DNA of 64,000 bases from DATFVA01 sp963815785. Its GTDB lineage: Bacteria; Bacteroidota; Ignavibacteria; Ignavibacteriales; Ignavibacteriaceae. The stretch spans positions 45,545 to 109,544 of the forward strand of contig CAWFHZ010000022.1 of the NCBI GenBank assembly GCA_963815785.1. The letters are read 5' to 3'. The notes under the pieces are model-generated. The model did not search any database. It was not told the origin of the DNA and saw nothing but the letters and a program-made list of their open reading frames with translations. Positions within the stretch are counted from its first letter, which is position 1; each line of letters starts with the position of its first letter. Shown one piece after another: positions 1 through 7,181 of the stretch. The position numbers and the translations under genes were made by a program.

Positions 1-20
1 AGTTTAACGGAGAATTTTAA

Positions 21-1058
21 TTGAATATCTGGGAAATATTAATAATCAGTCTTATCAAAATCCTTGTTATTGTAATTGTTATGCTTTTAACGGTTTCATA
101 TCTTGTATATTTTGAACGCAGAATAAGTGCCTGGGCACAAAACAGGCTTGGTCCCAATAGAGTTGGATGGGAAGGTGTTCTTCAGCCATTCGCAGATGTT
201 TTAAAGCTTTTATTAAAAGAAGATATTGTTCCTGTTATTGCAAACAAACCTATTCATACACTTGCTCCAATGATTGCACTTTTTGTTGCATTTACAACAT
301 ATGCTGTAATTCCTGTTGCTGGAACTCTTACAGCTTTCGGATATTCCATTCCTCTTGTTGTTGCAGATGTTAATATGGGAATTCTTTATGTTCTGGCGCT
401 GACTTCACTTGGAGTTTACGCAATAACTTTTGCAGGCTGGTCATCAGGAAGCAAGTATTCTCTACTTGGAGGAATAAGATCTTCTGCACAGATGATTTCT
501 TACGAAATCTCGATGGGATTTTCAATAGGCGGAGTTTTACTTCTTGCAGAATCTTTAAGGCCATATGCAATTGTTGAATCACAAGGCGCATTTTTATGGA
601 ATGCATGGATTCAGCCATTAGGATTTATAACATTCGTAGTTTCAGCTTTTGCAGAAACTAACCGGTTGCCTTTCGATTTACCGGAAGCAGAACCTGAACT
701 TGTCGGAGGATTTCACACCGAATACAGCAGTATGAAGTTTGCCGGGTTTTTCCTTGCAGAATATGCAAATATGATTATTGCAAGTGCAATGATTGTTACA
801 CTTTACCTTGGCGGATACAATCTTCCTTTTATAAACATATCCTCACTTGGACTCTCAAATGGCTGGGTTATCCTAATCGAACTTGCAATGTTTATGTTAA
901 AGGTTGGTGCATTGCTTTTCTTCTTTATCTGGGTAAGATGGAGCATACCGCGATTCAGGTATGATCAATTAATGAATCTTGGCTGGAAAGTAATGTTCCC
1001 GCTTTCGTTGATCAATATAATATGGGTCGCTTTGCTTATTATGATATTTAAACTTTAG
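21..1058 (+). CDS. nuoH: NADH-quinone oxidoreductase subunit H
   Basis: Membrane subunit of respiratory complex I that joins the peripheral arm to the proton-pumping arm and forms part of the quinone chamber. The 345-aa protein is strongly hydrophobic with about eight membrane segments. It has the family signatures ERRISAWAQNRLGPNRVG near residues 32-49 and the acidic loop FDLPEAEPELVGGFHTEYS near 217-235. The length is normal for the family. The start is TTG, with GGAGAA 7 nt upstream. The gene lies 68 nt before nuoI, and the rest of the operon is presumably upstream of the window. Confidence 0.97.
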   Translation: MNIWEILIISLIKILVIVIVMLLTVSYLVYFERRISAWAQNRLGPNRVGWEGVLQPFADVLKLLLKEDIVPVIANKPIHTLAPMIALFVAFTTYAVIPVAGTLTAFGYSIPLVVADVNMGILYVLALTSLGVYAITFAGWSSGSKYSLLGGIRSSAQMISYEISMGFSIGGVLLLAESLRPYAIVESQGAFLWNAWIQPLGFITFVVSAFAETNRLPFDLPEAEPELVGGFHTEYSSMKFAGFFLAEYANMIIASAMIVTLYLGGYNLPFINISSLGLSNGWVILIELAMFMLKVGALLFFFIWVRWSIPRFRYDQLMNLGWKVMFPLSLINIIWVALLIMIFKL

Positions 1059-1126
1059 TATAATTGAAATTGATTACATATTTGATTATTCATTAACAAT
1101 AAAGATTTTGAAAATTCGGAGATTTG

Positions 1127-1621
1127 ATGGCAGTTAAGAAAAGAGATAAAGATTTAACATTTTGGGAAAGAATTTACATTCCGGAAATTGTAAAAGGATT
1201 AGGTTTAACACTTAAAAATATGTTTAAGCCCAAATTTACAATGCAGTACCCTGAAGAAAAGTTTATTCCGGCGGCTTCTTATCGCGGACGCCCGGTATTA
1301 GTAATGGAAGAAAACGGTGAAGAAAGGTGCGTTGCCTGCGGACTATGTTCCAGGGTTTGTCCTGCATTGGCAATTGAAGTACAGGCGGGTGAAACTGACA
1401 GAGAGAAAGAACGTTATCCCGAAAAATTTGAAATAAATATGATTCGATGCATTTTTTGCGGTTTTTGTGAGGAAGTGTGTCCCGAAGAAGCTATAGTTAT
1501 GAGTAAGGATTATGAGCTCGCTTTTACCAATAGGGAAGATGCGATTTATGGAAAAGAAAAATTGTTGGTTCCTGTACACCAGTTACAGGACAGGATTGAT
1601 TTCCTAAGGCATTATAAATAG
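1127..1621 (+). CDS. nuoI: NADH-quinone oxidoreductase subunit I (2x[4Fe-4S] ferredoxin-like)
   Basis: Complex I subunit carrying clusters N6a and N6b, which pass electrons towards the quinone. The 164-aa protein has two complete 4Fe-4S motifs, CVACGLCSRVCP near residue 68 and CIFCGFCEEVCP near 107. An in-frame TTG lies one codon upstream at 1124, but the ATG at 1127 has CGGAG at good spacing (1117-1121) and is preferred. Unusually, nuoJKLMN do not follow; the next gene encodes a secreted protein. The remaining membrane subunits must be encoded elsewhere if the complex is complete. Confidence 0.96.
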   Translation: MAVKKRDKDLTFWERIYIPEIVKGLGLTLKNMFKPKFTMQYPEEKFIPAASYRGRPVLVMEENGEERCVACGLCSRVCPALAIEVQAGETDREKERYPEKFEINMIRCIFCGFCEEVCPEEAIVMSKDYELAFTNREDAIYGKEKLLVPVHQLQDRIDFLRHYK

Positions 1622-1659
1622 TTGAAGTTGTTCTTATTTGTCCTTAACTTCTCTGCCCC

Positions 1660-3348
1660 ATGGTTAAGAAACTGTACATATTATCAATTTTGTTGTTTAC
1701 ATCGTTACTGTTTGGTAAAACAGCAGATGAAAGTAACTATACATTAGTCTATCCGAAAAGTATCCCCGCCAATTCTAATTTTGATATTTCTTTAATTTCT
1801 TCTAATCCATTCACAATAGCTGATAAACTGGAAATCTATTTTGTTCCATCTTCAAAAATAAATTTTAAAAATCTAAAGTTGAGATTTGTGGATAATGATT
1901 TAGATATTAATTGTAAACAATTAAATATCCAGGGAATTTCAGAAAACATTTATAAAGCAAATATAGATCTAAAGAAAAATAATCTAGTCTCAAAAATTTA
2001 CTTTCAAATACTTTTTGGTTTTAAAGCTGAAAATGCCGGATCAGCTAATTTTAAGTTTACCGGAATCTTTAAATCAGGCGGAAAAACAATAGGATATATT
2101 CAACCTACCGATAAATTCGAAAAAGATGATTCACTAAAATTTTTATCTGCCACACTTAATTTTTATAAACCCCAGAAATATGCAGATAATGCTGTTTCTT
2201 TTCTTCCGGGTTCAGAGCTGAACATCAATCTTAATAAAACCGATGTTAATAATTTACTAACAGAGTTCTGGATTAAAATAAATAATCCACAAACAGATTT
2301 TCTTAAGATTGTAAACAAACAAACCGGAAAAACAATTTATGATATTTCTACAAATCCTTTCCAGATGGTTGCAATCCGGTCGGAAGATCATTTCGATGAG
2401 GAATCCTTAAACCCATATTTTTTAAGCAGAGGTGTTTGGTATCATGTTGCAATTTTATCATCTTCTTTAACTGATAATATTAGTTTCTATTGCAACAACA
2501 CTCTTATTGGCAGGAACAAACTACCTGCAATTTTGAAAACCAGTGATCTGGAATGGGAATTTGTAAATGACTCACAGAATAAAAATTTTCAAATGGATGT
2601 ATTGCGGTTTGTAAATTTTAACAATGATATTGAGCTTTCTTTTCTCAACAAAAATTACATGAATTTCAGTGCTGATAGTTCAAACGTACTTTACCAGTTC
2701 AATTTTAAAAATGAAGAAGAACTTTATCTTGCGAAAGATGAGATAAACATTTCATATAATTCGGTTGATTTTATTAAATCTGATGCTCCAATTTTTGCGC
2801 GTGCACCTGAGCTTAATATAAACCTGCTGGGAAATTCTTATGAATTAACCTGGAGCGGAGGGGATTATAAACAGGCGCAGTCTTACGTGCTTGAAAAATC
2901 ATTAAACAATTCTGATTATAAACCTGTCTGTACAGTTCAGGCTGAAAATACTCCCGAGAAAAAATATTCTTTAATTGATGTTAAAGATCCGAGTGCAGAA
3001 ATTGTATTTTACAGGATCAAACAGATAAACACAGATGGCTCAACAGTCTATTCTTCTCAGGTAAAAATAGGGCAGGGCGCAACAGATCCTTTTGTAGTTG
3101 AACAGAATTATCCAAACCCGTTCAATCCGAGAACAAGTATAGTTGTCGAACTGCTTGAAGATTCTGATGTGGATATTACTATATACAATCTTGAGGGGAA
3201 GGAAATTGCAAAACTATTTAAAGGATTCTTAACCAGCGGTACTCATAAATTTTCATTTGATGCAGCAGAACTTCCTTCAGGTATTTATCTTTACAAGGTT
3301 TCCACACCAAATTACTCAAATACTAAAAAAATGATTCTCACCAAGTAA
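1660..3348 (+). CDS. secreted LamG-like protein with type IX sorting domain
   Basis: Predicted surface or secreted protein of unknown function, 562 aa. Residues 1-20 form a signal peptide (KK followed by a hydrophobic stretch). About residues 175-330 resemble a laminin-G/concanavalin-like jelly roll (GSELNINL, LTEFWIKI, GVWYHVAI, SFYCNNTLIG). About 385-470 look like a fibronectin-III-type domain (YELTWSGG, YVLEKS, FYRIKQINTDG). The last 85 residues are a T9SS type A sorting domain beginning NYPNPFNPRTS and ending GIYLYKV...KKMILTK. The gene follows nuoI by 38 nt and has only a weak ribosome-binding site. Ligand unknown; LamG domains often bind glycans, which is inference here. Confidence 0.85.
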   Translation: MVKKLYILSILLFTSLLFGKTADESNYTLVYPKSIPANSNFDISLISSNPFTIADKLEIYFVPSSKINFKNLKLRFVDNDLDINCKQLNIQGISENIYKANIDLKKNNLVSKIYFQILFGFKAENAGSANFKFTGIFKSGGKTIGYIQPTDKFEKDDSLKFLSATLNFYKPQKYADNAVSFLPGSELNINLNKTDVNNLLTEFWIKINNPQTDFLKIVNKQTGKTIYDISTNPFQMVAIRSEDHFDEESLNPYFLSRGVWYHVAILSSSLTDNISFYCNNTLIGRNKLPAILKTSDLEWEFVNDSQNKNFQMDVLRFVNFNNDIELSFLNKNYMNFSADSSNVLYQFNFKNEEELYLAKDEINISYNSVDFIKSDAPIFARAPELNINLLGNSYELTWSGGDYKQAQSYVLEKSLNNSDYKPVCTVQAENTPEKKYSLIDVKDPSAEIVFYRIKQINTDGSTVYSSQVKIGQGATDPFVVEQNYPNPFNPRTSIVVELLEDSDVDITIYNLEGKEIAKLFKGFLTSGTHKFSFDAAELPSGIYLYKVSTPNYSNTKKMILTK

Positions 3349-3376
3349 ACTGATTTACTTTTTAAATAATTACGTC

Positions 3377-3384
3377 TATATTTA
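3377..3384 (+). promoter_or_regulatory. candidate -7 box upstream of comM
   Basis: TATATTTA matches the TAnnTTTR -7 element seen upstream of other genes here. Its last base is exactly 34 nt before the comM ATG, as at rpsL and at the sensor gene starting at 37192. The -33 position reads TTTA rather than TTG, so support is partial. Confidence 0.42.
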
Positions 3385-3417
3385 TTGAGTTAATATTATC
3401 TACAAAAAAAAGGGAAA

Positions 3418-4956
3418 ATGCTTTCTAAAATCTACTCAAGCGCAACTTATGGTATTGATGCATACCTTGTTGAAGTTGAAACAAATGTAGAAAAACAAAT
3501 ACCAGGATTTACTATTGTAGGACTTCCCGATAACGCCGTAAAAGAGAGCAGGGAAAGGGTAACCACTGCAATTAAAAATAACGGGTTAGAATTTCCAAAA
3601 AGAAAAATAACTGTAAACCTGGCACCTGCTGATATTAAAAAAGAAGGCAGCTCATTTGATTTGCCCATTGCGGTTGGACTGCTTGCAGCTACTGAAGATA
3701 TAAAAGAAATTAAAATGGATGATACTGTTTTCCTTGGAGAACTTGCTCTTGATGGAAAGTTGCGCCCGGTAAAAGGAGCACTACCTATTTCGGTTGAAGC
3801 TAAAAAGAAGGGCATTAAAAGAATTGTTCTTCCATTGGAGTCTGCACTTGAAGCTTCCATCGTGGAAGGGATTGATGTCTATGGCGTGGAAAACTTATCG
3901 GAAGTTATCGGATTCTTAAACGGAGAGATTGAGAAAGACAAAATTGTAACAGATACAAAAGAATTGTTTGAAAAAGTTAATCAATATCATCTTGATTTTT
4001 CTGATGTAAAAGGACAGGAAAATGTAAAACGTGCATTAGAAGTAGCAGCTGCCGGTTCACATAACATTCTTATGATTGGTCCTCCGGGTTCCGGAAAGAC
4101 AATGCTGGCTAAAAGAATACCTTCTATTCTTCCGCCAATGACTTTTGATGAAGCACTTGAAACAACAAAGATTCATTCCGTTGCCGGAATTCTTTCAAAG
4201 GATCAGGCTTTGGTTACAGAACGGCCTTTCAGAAGTCCGCATCATACTGTTTCTGATGCTGCACTCGTCGGCGGAGGATCATTTCCACGCCCCGGCGAAG
4301 TTTCATTTGCCCATTATGGAGTTCTTTTTTTAGATGAATTACCGGAATTCAAAAAGAATGTTCTGGAAGTTTTAAGACAACCCCTGGAAGACGGGAAAGT
4401 AACTGTAAGCCGTTCAAAATTATCGCTGGAGTTTCCGGCTAATTTTATGCTTGCAGCTGCAATGAATCCATGCCCTTGTGGATATTACACGGACCCAAAC
4501 AAGGAATGCACATGTGCCCCACCACAGATTCAAAGATATATGGCAAAAATATCGGGACCTTTGCTGGACAGGATCGATATTCATATTGAAGTTCCGGCTG
4601 TTAAATACAAAGAATTATCTTCTGAAGTTAAAGGTGAAACTTCTGCACAAATAAGGAAAAGAGTTATTGAGGCAAGGCAAATTCAATTAAATAGATTCAG
4701 TGAAATGAAAAATATTTTTAATAATGGCGATATGGGTCCTAAAGAAATCAGGCAGTTCTGTAAGCTTGATTCAAGTAGTGCAGAACTGCTTAAAATGGCG
4801 ATGACAAAATTAGGATTATCTGCAAGAGCGTACGATAGAATCTTAAAAGTAAGCAGGACAATAGCAGATCTGGAAAATTCTGAAAACATTCTTCCGCAAC
4901 ATATCAGCGAAGCAATTCAGTACAGGAGTTTGGACAGGGAGTTGTGGAACCACTGA
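3418..4956 (+). CDS. comM: YifB/ComM family Mg-chelatase-like AAA+ ATPase
   Basis: AAA+ ATPase of the ComM/YifB family. In naturally transformable bacteria ComM is a hexameric helicase that promotes branch migration of incoming DNA during recombination. The 512-aa protein has an N-terminal Lon-protease-like fold (about 1-170), Walker A GPPGSGKTM at about 221, the family motif RPFRSPHHTVSD, Walker B LFLDELPEF, the cysteine motif MNPCPCG at about 349, and a C-terminal Mg-chelatase domain. Length is typical. AGGGAA precedes the ATG. The gene is widespread in species not known to be competent, so a role in transformation here is not proven. Confidence 0.95.
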   Translation: MLSKIYSSATYGIDAYLVEVETNVEKQIPGFTIVGLPDNAVKESRERVTTAIKNNGLEFPKRKITVNLAPADIKKEGSSFDLPIAVGLLAATEDIKEIKMDDTVFLGELALDGKLRPVKGALPISVEAKKKGIKRIVLPLESALEASIVEGIDVYGVENLSEVIGFLNGEIEKDKIVTDTKELFEKVNQYHLDFSDVKGQENVKRALEVAAAGSHNILMIGPPGSGKTMLAKRIPSILPPMTFDEALETTKIHSVAGILSKDQALVTERPFRSPHHTVSDAALVGGGSFPRPGEVSFAHYGVLFLDELPEFKKNVLEVLRQPLEDGKVTVSRSKLSLEFPANFMLAAAMNPCPCGYYTDPNKECTCAPPQIQRYMAKISGPLLDRIDIHIEVPAVKYKELSSEVKGETSAQIRKRVIEARQIQLNRFSEMKNIFNNGDMGPKEIRQFCKLDSSSAELLKMAMTKLGLSARAYDRILKVSRTIADLENSENILPQHISEAIQYRSLDRELWNH

Positions 4957-4988
4957 ATTTTTCATTTTCTATTGACAAGGCTAATCCC

Positions 4989-4996
4989 TATATTTG
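4989..4996 (+). promoter_or_regulatory. candidate upstream -7 box (tRNA cluster)
   Basis: TATATTTG occurs 93 nt before the better-supported promoter of the tRNA-Tyr gene. The TTGACA at 4972 is too close (11 nt) to act as a classical -35 and the expected -33 position is TTT. Possibly a second, weaker start for the tRNA cluster. Confidence 0.28.
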
Positions 4997-5058
4997 GCAA
5001 TCAACTTCAGAATGTTTCGAATTTCATATAAAACTCAAAGATATACCCCTATTTTAAT

Positions 5059-5089
5059 TTGCTTTTTATTTCAAATAGAAATATATTTG
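5059..5089 (+). promoter_or_regulatory. Bacteroidota-type promoter of the tRNA cluster
   Basis: TTG at 5059-5061, 20 nt, then TATATTTG at 5082-5089, with mature tRNA-Tyr beginning 19 nt further on. The spacing is identical to the rpsL promoter in this window. The layout matches the -33 TTG / -7 TAnnTTTG promoters known for Bacteroidota primary sigma factors. Confidence 0.65.
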
Positions 5090-5107
5090 ATGCTCGTTTC
5101 GAAAACT

Positions 5108-5191
5108 GGGCGGACGCCGGAGTTGGAGAGCCGGGGCGGACTGTAAATCCGTTGGCTGACGCCTTTGGGGGTTCGAATCCCTCGCCGCCCA
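5108..5191 (+). tRNA. tRNA-Tyr(GTA)
   Basis: An 84-nt class II tRNA with anticodon GTA in the loop CTGTAAA, anticodon stem GCGGA/TCCGT, D stem CCGG/CCGG, a long variable arm (GGC...GCC) and T loop TTCGAAT. The discriminator is A and CCA is not encoded. Oddities: position 8 reads C instead of the near-universal U, and pair 7-66 is A opposite G. Confidence 0.93.
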
Positions 5192-5209
5192 CAGCTTAAA
5201 AAATTTTGT

Positions 5210-5250
5210 TAAGGGAATAATTTAATATTATTTAATTCCCTTATTTTTTT
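5210..5250 (+). terminator. probable terminator after tRNA-Tyr
   Basis: AAGGGAAT pairs with ATTCCCTT across an AT-rich loop and is followed by a run of Ts. It may end or attenuate transcription between tRNA-Tyr and tRNA-Gly. Confidence 0.6.
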
Positions 5251-5296
5251 GTGCAGGGATTAATAAACTGTTCTTAAATTTTTTGTTGAGTTTGAT

Positions 5297-5370
5297 GCGG
5301 GAGTAACTCAGTTGGCTAGAGTCACAGCCTTCCAAGCTGTTGGTCGCGGGTTCGAGTCCCGTCTCCCGCT
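5297..5370 (+). tRNA. tRNA-Gly(TCC)
   Basis: A 74-nt cloverleaf with acceptor GCGGGAG/CTCCCGC, anticodon TCC in the loop CTTCCAA, T loop TTCGAGT and discriminator T. CCA is not encoded. It lies 11 nt before tRNA-Thr and is probably co-transcribed with it. Confidence 0.96.
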
Positions 5371-5381
5371 CTTGGTTTGTT

Positions 5382-5454
5382 GCTGACGTAGCTCAGTTGG
5401 TAGAGCACATCCTTGGTAAGGATGAGGTCACCGGTTCAATCCCGGTCGTCAGCT
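5382..5454 (+). tRNA. tRNA-Thr(GGT)
   Basis: A 73-nt cloverleaf with acceptor GCTGACG/CGTCAGC, D stem GCTC/GAGC, anticodon stem CATCC/GGATG, anticodon GGT and T stem ACCGG/CCCGGT region intact. Discriminator T, CCA not encoded. A damaged copy follows 7 nt downstream. Confidence 0.96.
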
Positions 5455-5461
5455 CTAAAGT

Positions 5462-5554
5462 GATGACGGCATTCAGTTGGTAGAGCGAATCTTTGGTAAG
5501 GATGAGGTCACCGGCCTGCCTGCCGGTAGGCAGGTTCAATCCCGGTCGTCAGCT
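5462..5554 (+). pseudogene. degenerate tRNA-Thr(GGT) copy with palindrome insertion
   Basis: A tandem copy of the preceding tRNA-Thr gene. It keeps the GGT anticodon, the AGTTGGTAGAGC D-loop side and the complete 3' half. It has lost acceptor pair 2-71 (C to A), two D-stem pairs (GCTC to ATTC), anticodon-stem pair 27-43 and the T at position 8. A 20-nt palindrome sits between the 5' strand of the T stem and the T loop. It very likely does not act as a tRNA, although its 3' end could still be recognised by processing enzymes. Confidence 0.85.
5515..5534 (+). repeat. 20-nt palindromic insertion (REP-like)
   Basis: CCTGCCTGCCGGTAGGCAGG forms a perfect 7-bp stem (CCTGCCT/AGGCAGG) with a 6-nt loop. 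Comparison with the intact tRNA-Thr upstream shows that exactly these 20 nt are extra, between ...ACCGG and TTCAATCC. It resembles short interspersed GC-rich palindromes common in Bacteroidota genomes (from general knowledge); its copy number in this genome cannot be judged here. Confidence 0.8.
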
Positions 5555-5720
5555 CCAGAAATTTTGATGAGGTGATCCTGATAAAATCGGGATTAAAATT
5601 AAAGTAGTAAATTAGATATCACTCATAAATTTTTATTGATTTTATAAATAAAAAAACTTGAGTTAAAAATTCCGGAGATCCGGAAAAATTTTGTTTGAGT
5701 CAACCTAATAAATAAATACC

Positions 5721-5870
5721 ATGAGAGAAATAATAACATTAGAATGCACAGAGTGTAAAAGAAGAAATTACACTACAACTAAAAATAAGAGATTGCATGC
5801 CGGCAGAGTTGAATTTAAAAAGTACTGCCGTTGGGACAAAAAGCATACAATTCATAAAGAAACAAAATGA
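5721..5870 (+). CDS. rpmG: 50S ribosomal protein L33
   Basis: A 49-aa large-subunit protein beginning MREIITLECTECKRRNY and ending HTIHKETK, the standard L33 core. It has the first zinc-knuckle pair (C9, C12) and C36, but position 39 is Asp where zinc-binding L33 has the fourth Cys, so it is intermediate between the C+ and C- types. It lies between the tRNA-Thr copy and tRNA-Trp, 7 nt before the latter, in the usual rpmG-trnW-secE-nusG order. No strong Shine-Dalgarno is visible before the ATG. Confidence 0.96.
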   Translation: MREIITLECTECKRRNYTTTKNKRLHAGRVEFKKYCRWDKKHTIHKETK

Positions 5871-5877
5871 GTTTGCT

Positions 5878-5951
5878 ACGTCAGTAGCTCAATTGGCTAG
5901 AGCAGCGGTCTCCAAAACCGCAGGTTGGGGGTTCGAGTCCCTCCTGACGTG
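5878..5951 (+). tRNA. tRNA-Trp(CCA)
   Basis: A 74-nt cloverleaf with acceptor ACGTCAG/CTGACGT, anticodon stem GCGGT/ACCGC, anticodon CCA, T loop TTCGAGT and discriminator G. No encoded CCA tail. Its position between rpmG and secE is conserved in many bacteria. Confidence 0.97.
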
Positions 5952-5982
5952 CAAAGAGTTAAATTAGGAAAGCTCTCTGAAA

Positions 5983-6165
5983 ATGAAAGAAAAAATTATT
6001 GGTTTCTTTAATGATGTAGTTAAAGAAATGAAAAAAGTAACCTGGCCGACAACTGATGAATTAAAAGAATCAACAGTTGTTGTTATCGTTGTTTGTCTTG
6101 TTATTGCAGCTTTTACATATATAATTGATATGGCGATTAATCAAATATTTAAGGGAATTTTTTAG
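5983..6165 (+). CDS. secE: preprotein translocase subunit SecE
   Basis: Essential small subunit of the SecYEG channel that clamps SecY. The 60-aa protein has the short amphipathic helix with the motif EMKKVTWPT (residues about 15-23) and one membrane segment (about 32-52), as in the short SecE form outside Enterobacteria. It lies 31 nt after tRNA-Trp and 12 nt before nusG. Confidence 0.95.
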   Translation: MKEKIIGFFNDVVKEMKKVTWPTTDELKESTVVVIVVCLVIAAFTYIIDMAINQIFKGIF

Positions 6166-6177
6166 TTAGCATTACCT

Positions 6178-6714
6178 ATGGAATATAAATGGTATGTAGT
6201 TAGGACTTTTTCAGGTCACGAGAATAAAGTTAAAACTCTTTTGGAAAACGAGTTGAACGACAATGAACAACTTCGTGCCAAAATTCAGGAAATTCTCGTC
6301 CCTATGGAAAAAGTATTTGAAGTTAAAGACGGTAAGAAGAAAAGTAAAACTAAAAATTTCTTCCCGGGGTATATTCTTGTTAACGCCGAACTTGATAACC
6401 AGGTGAAAGAATTTATTCTTAATACTGCTTCAGTAATGGGTTTTCTTGGAACAAAAAATAATCCTAATCCTTTACAGCCCGAAGAAGTTAAAAGAATAGT
6501 TGGAAGACTTTCCCAGGATGAAAGTAGTGAAAGAATGGAAACTATTTTCAGAACAGGTGATCTGGTTAAAATAATTGACGGTCCGTTTAACAATTTTACC
6601 GGAACGGTTCAGGAAGTAAATGAAGAGAAAATGAAAATAAAAGTAATGGTTTCTATTTTCGGGAGAAAAACTCCGGTGGAAATCGACTTTGTTCAGGCTG
6701 AATTAGAAAAATAA
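6178..6714 (+). CDS. nusG: transcription termination/antitermination protein NusG
   Basis: NusG binds RNA polymerase to promote processivity and links it to Rho or the ribosome. The 178-aa protein has an NGN domain (WYVVRTFSGHENKVK at the N-terminus, FFPGYILV near 60) and a C-terminal KOW domain (GDLVKIIDGPFNNFTGTVQEV, residues about 125-145). Length and position between secE and rplK are classical. Confidence 0.97.
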   Translation: MEYKWYVVRTFSGHENKVKTLLENELNDNEQLRAKIQEILVPMEKVFEVKDGKKKSKTKNFFPGYILVNAELDNQVKEFILNTASVMGFLGTKNNPNPLQPEEVKRIVGRLSQDESSERMETIFRTGDLVKIIDGPFNNFTGTVQEVNEEKMKIKVMVSIFGRKTPVEIDFVQAELEK

Positions 6715-6736
6715 TTTTATCCGATAGGAATACAAT

Positions 6737-7159
6737 ATGGCAAAGAAAATAACCGGATTTATCAAACTACAGATACCTGCCGGAAAAGCTAATCCCTCTC
6801 CGCCTGTTGGTCCCGCATTGGGACAAAAAGGTGTTAATATTATGGAGTTCTGCAAGCAGTTTAATGCCAGAACTCAGGATAAAGAAGGATTAATTATCCC
6901 GGTAGTAATAACTGTATTTGCAGACAAATCATTCACATTCATTACGAAAACCCCCCCGGCTGCTGTTCTGCTTAAACGTGCGGCAAAAGTGGAAAAAGGT
7001 TCTGCAGAGCCTCATCGTATTAAAGTAGCAAAAGTAACCCAGGCACAGGTAAAAGAAATTGCTGAACTTAAGATGCCCGATTTAAATGCTTATAATATAG
7101 AACATGCAATGAGTATGGTTGCCGGTACTGCAAGAAGTATGGGAATAACAGTAGAATAA
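6737..7159 (+). CDS. rplK: 50S ribosomal protein L11
   Basis: Protein of the GTPase-associated centre at the base of the L7/L12 stalk. The 140-aa sequence has the proline-rich N-terminal motif PAGKANPSPPVGPALGQKGVN (about 16-36), where thiopeptides and RelA-related factors act, and the C-terminal RNA-binding domain ending GTARSMGI. ATG is preceded by GATAGGAA. Co-oriented with nusG and rplA. Confidence 0.98.
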   Translation: MAKKITGFIKLQIPAGKANPSPPVGPALGQKGVNIMEFCKQFNARTQDKEGLIIPVVITVFADKSFTFITKTPPAAVLLKRAAKVEKGSAEPHRIKVAKVTQAQVKEIAELKMPDLNAYNIEHAMSMVAGTARSMGITVE

Positions 7160-7181
7160 AAATTTTATAAATGGTGTAGTA

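Noticed and set aside
4972..4996. TTGACA followed by TATATTTG as a sigma-70 promoter
   Set aside because: Only 11 nt separate TTGACA from TATATT, too short for -35/-10 spacing, and the -33 position of the Bacteroidota layout reads TTT. Kept only as a weak -7 candidate.
5462..5554. Second functional tRNA-Thr(GGT)
   Set aside because: Acceptor, D-stem and anticodon-stem pairs are broken and the T arm contains a 20-nt insertion.
5573..5600. Hairpin ATCCTGAT-AAA-ATCGGGAT after the tRNA-Thr copy as a terminator
   Set aside because: The stem includes a G-T pair and is followed by an A-rich stretch with no T-run, so termination is not supported.
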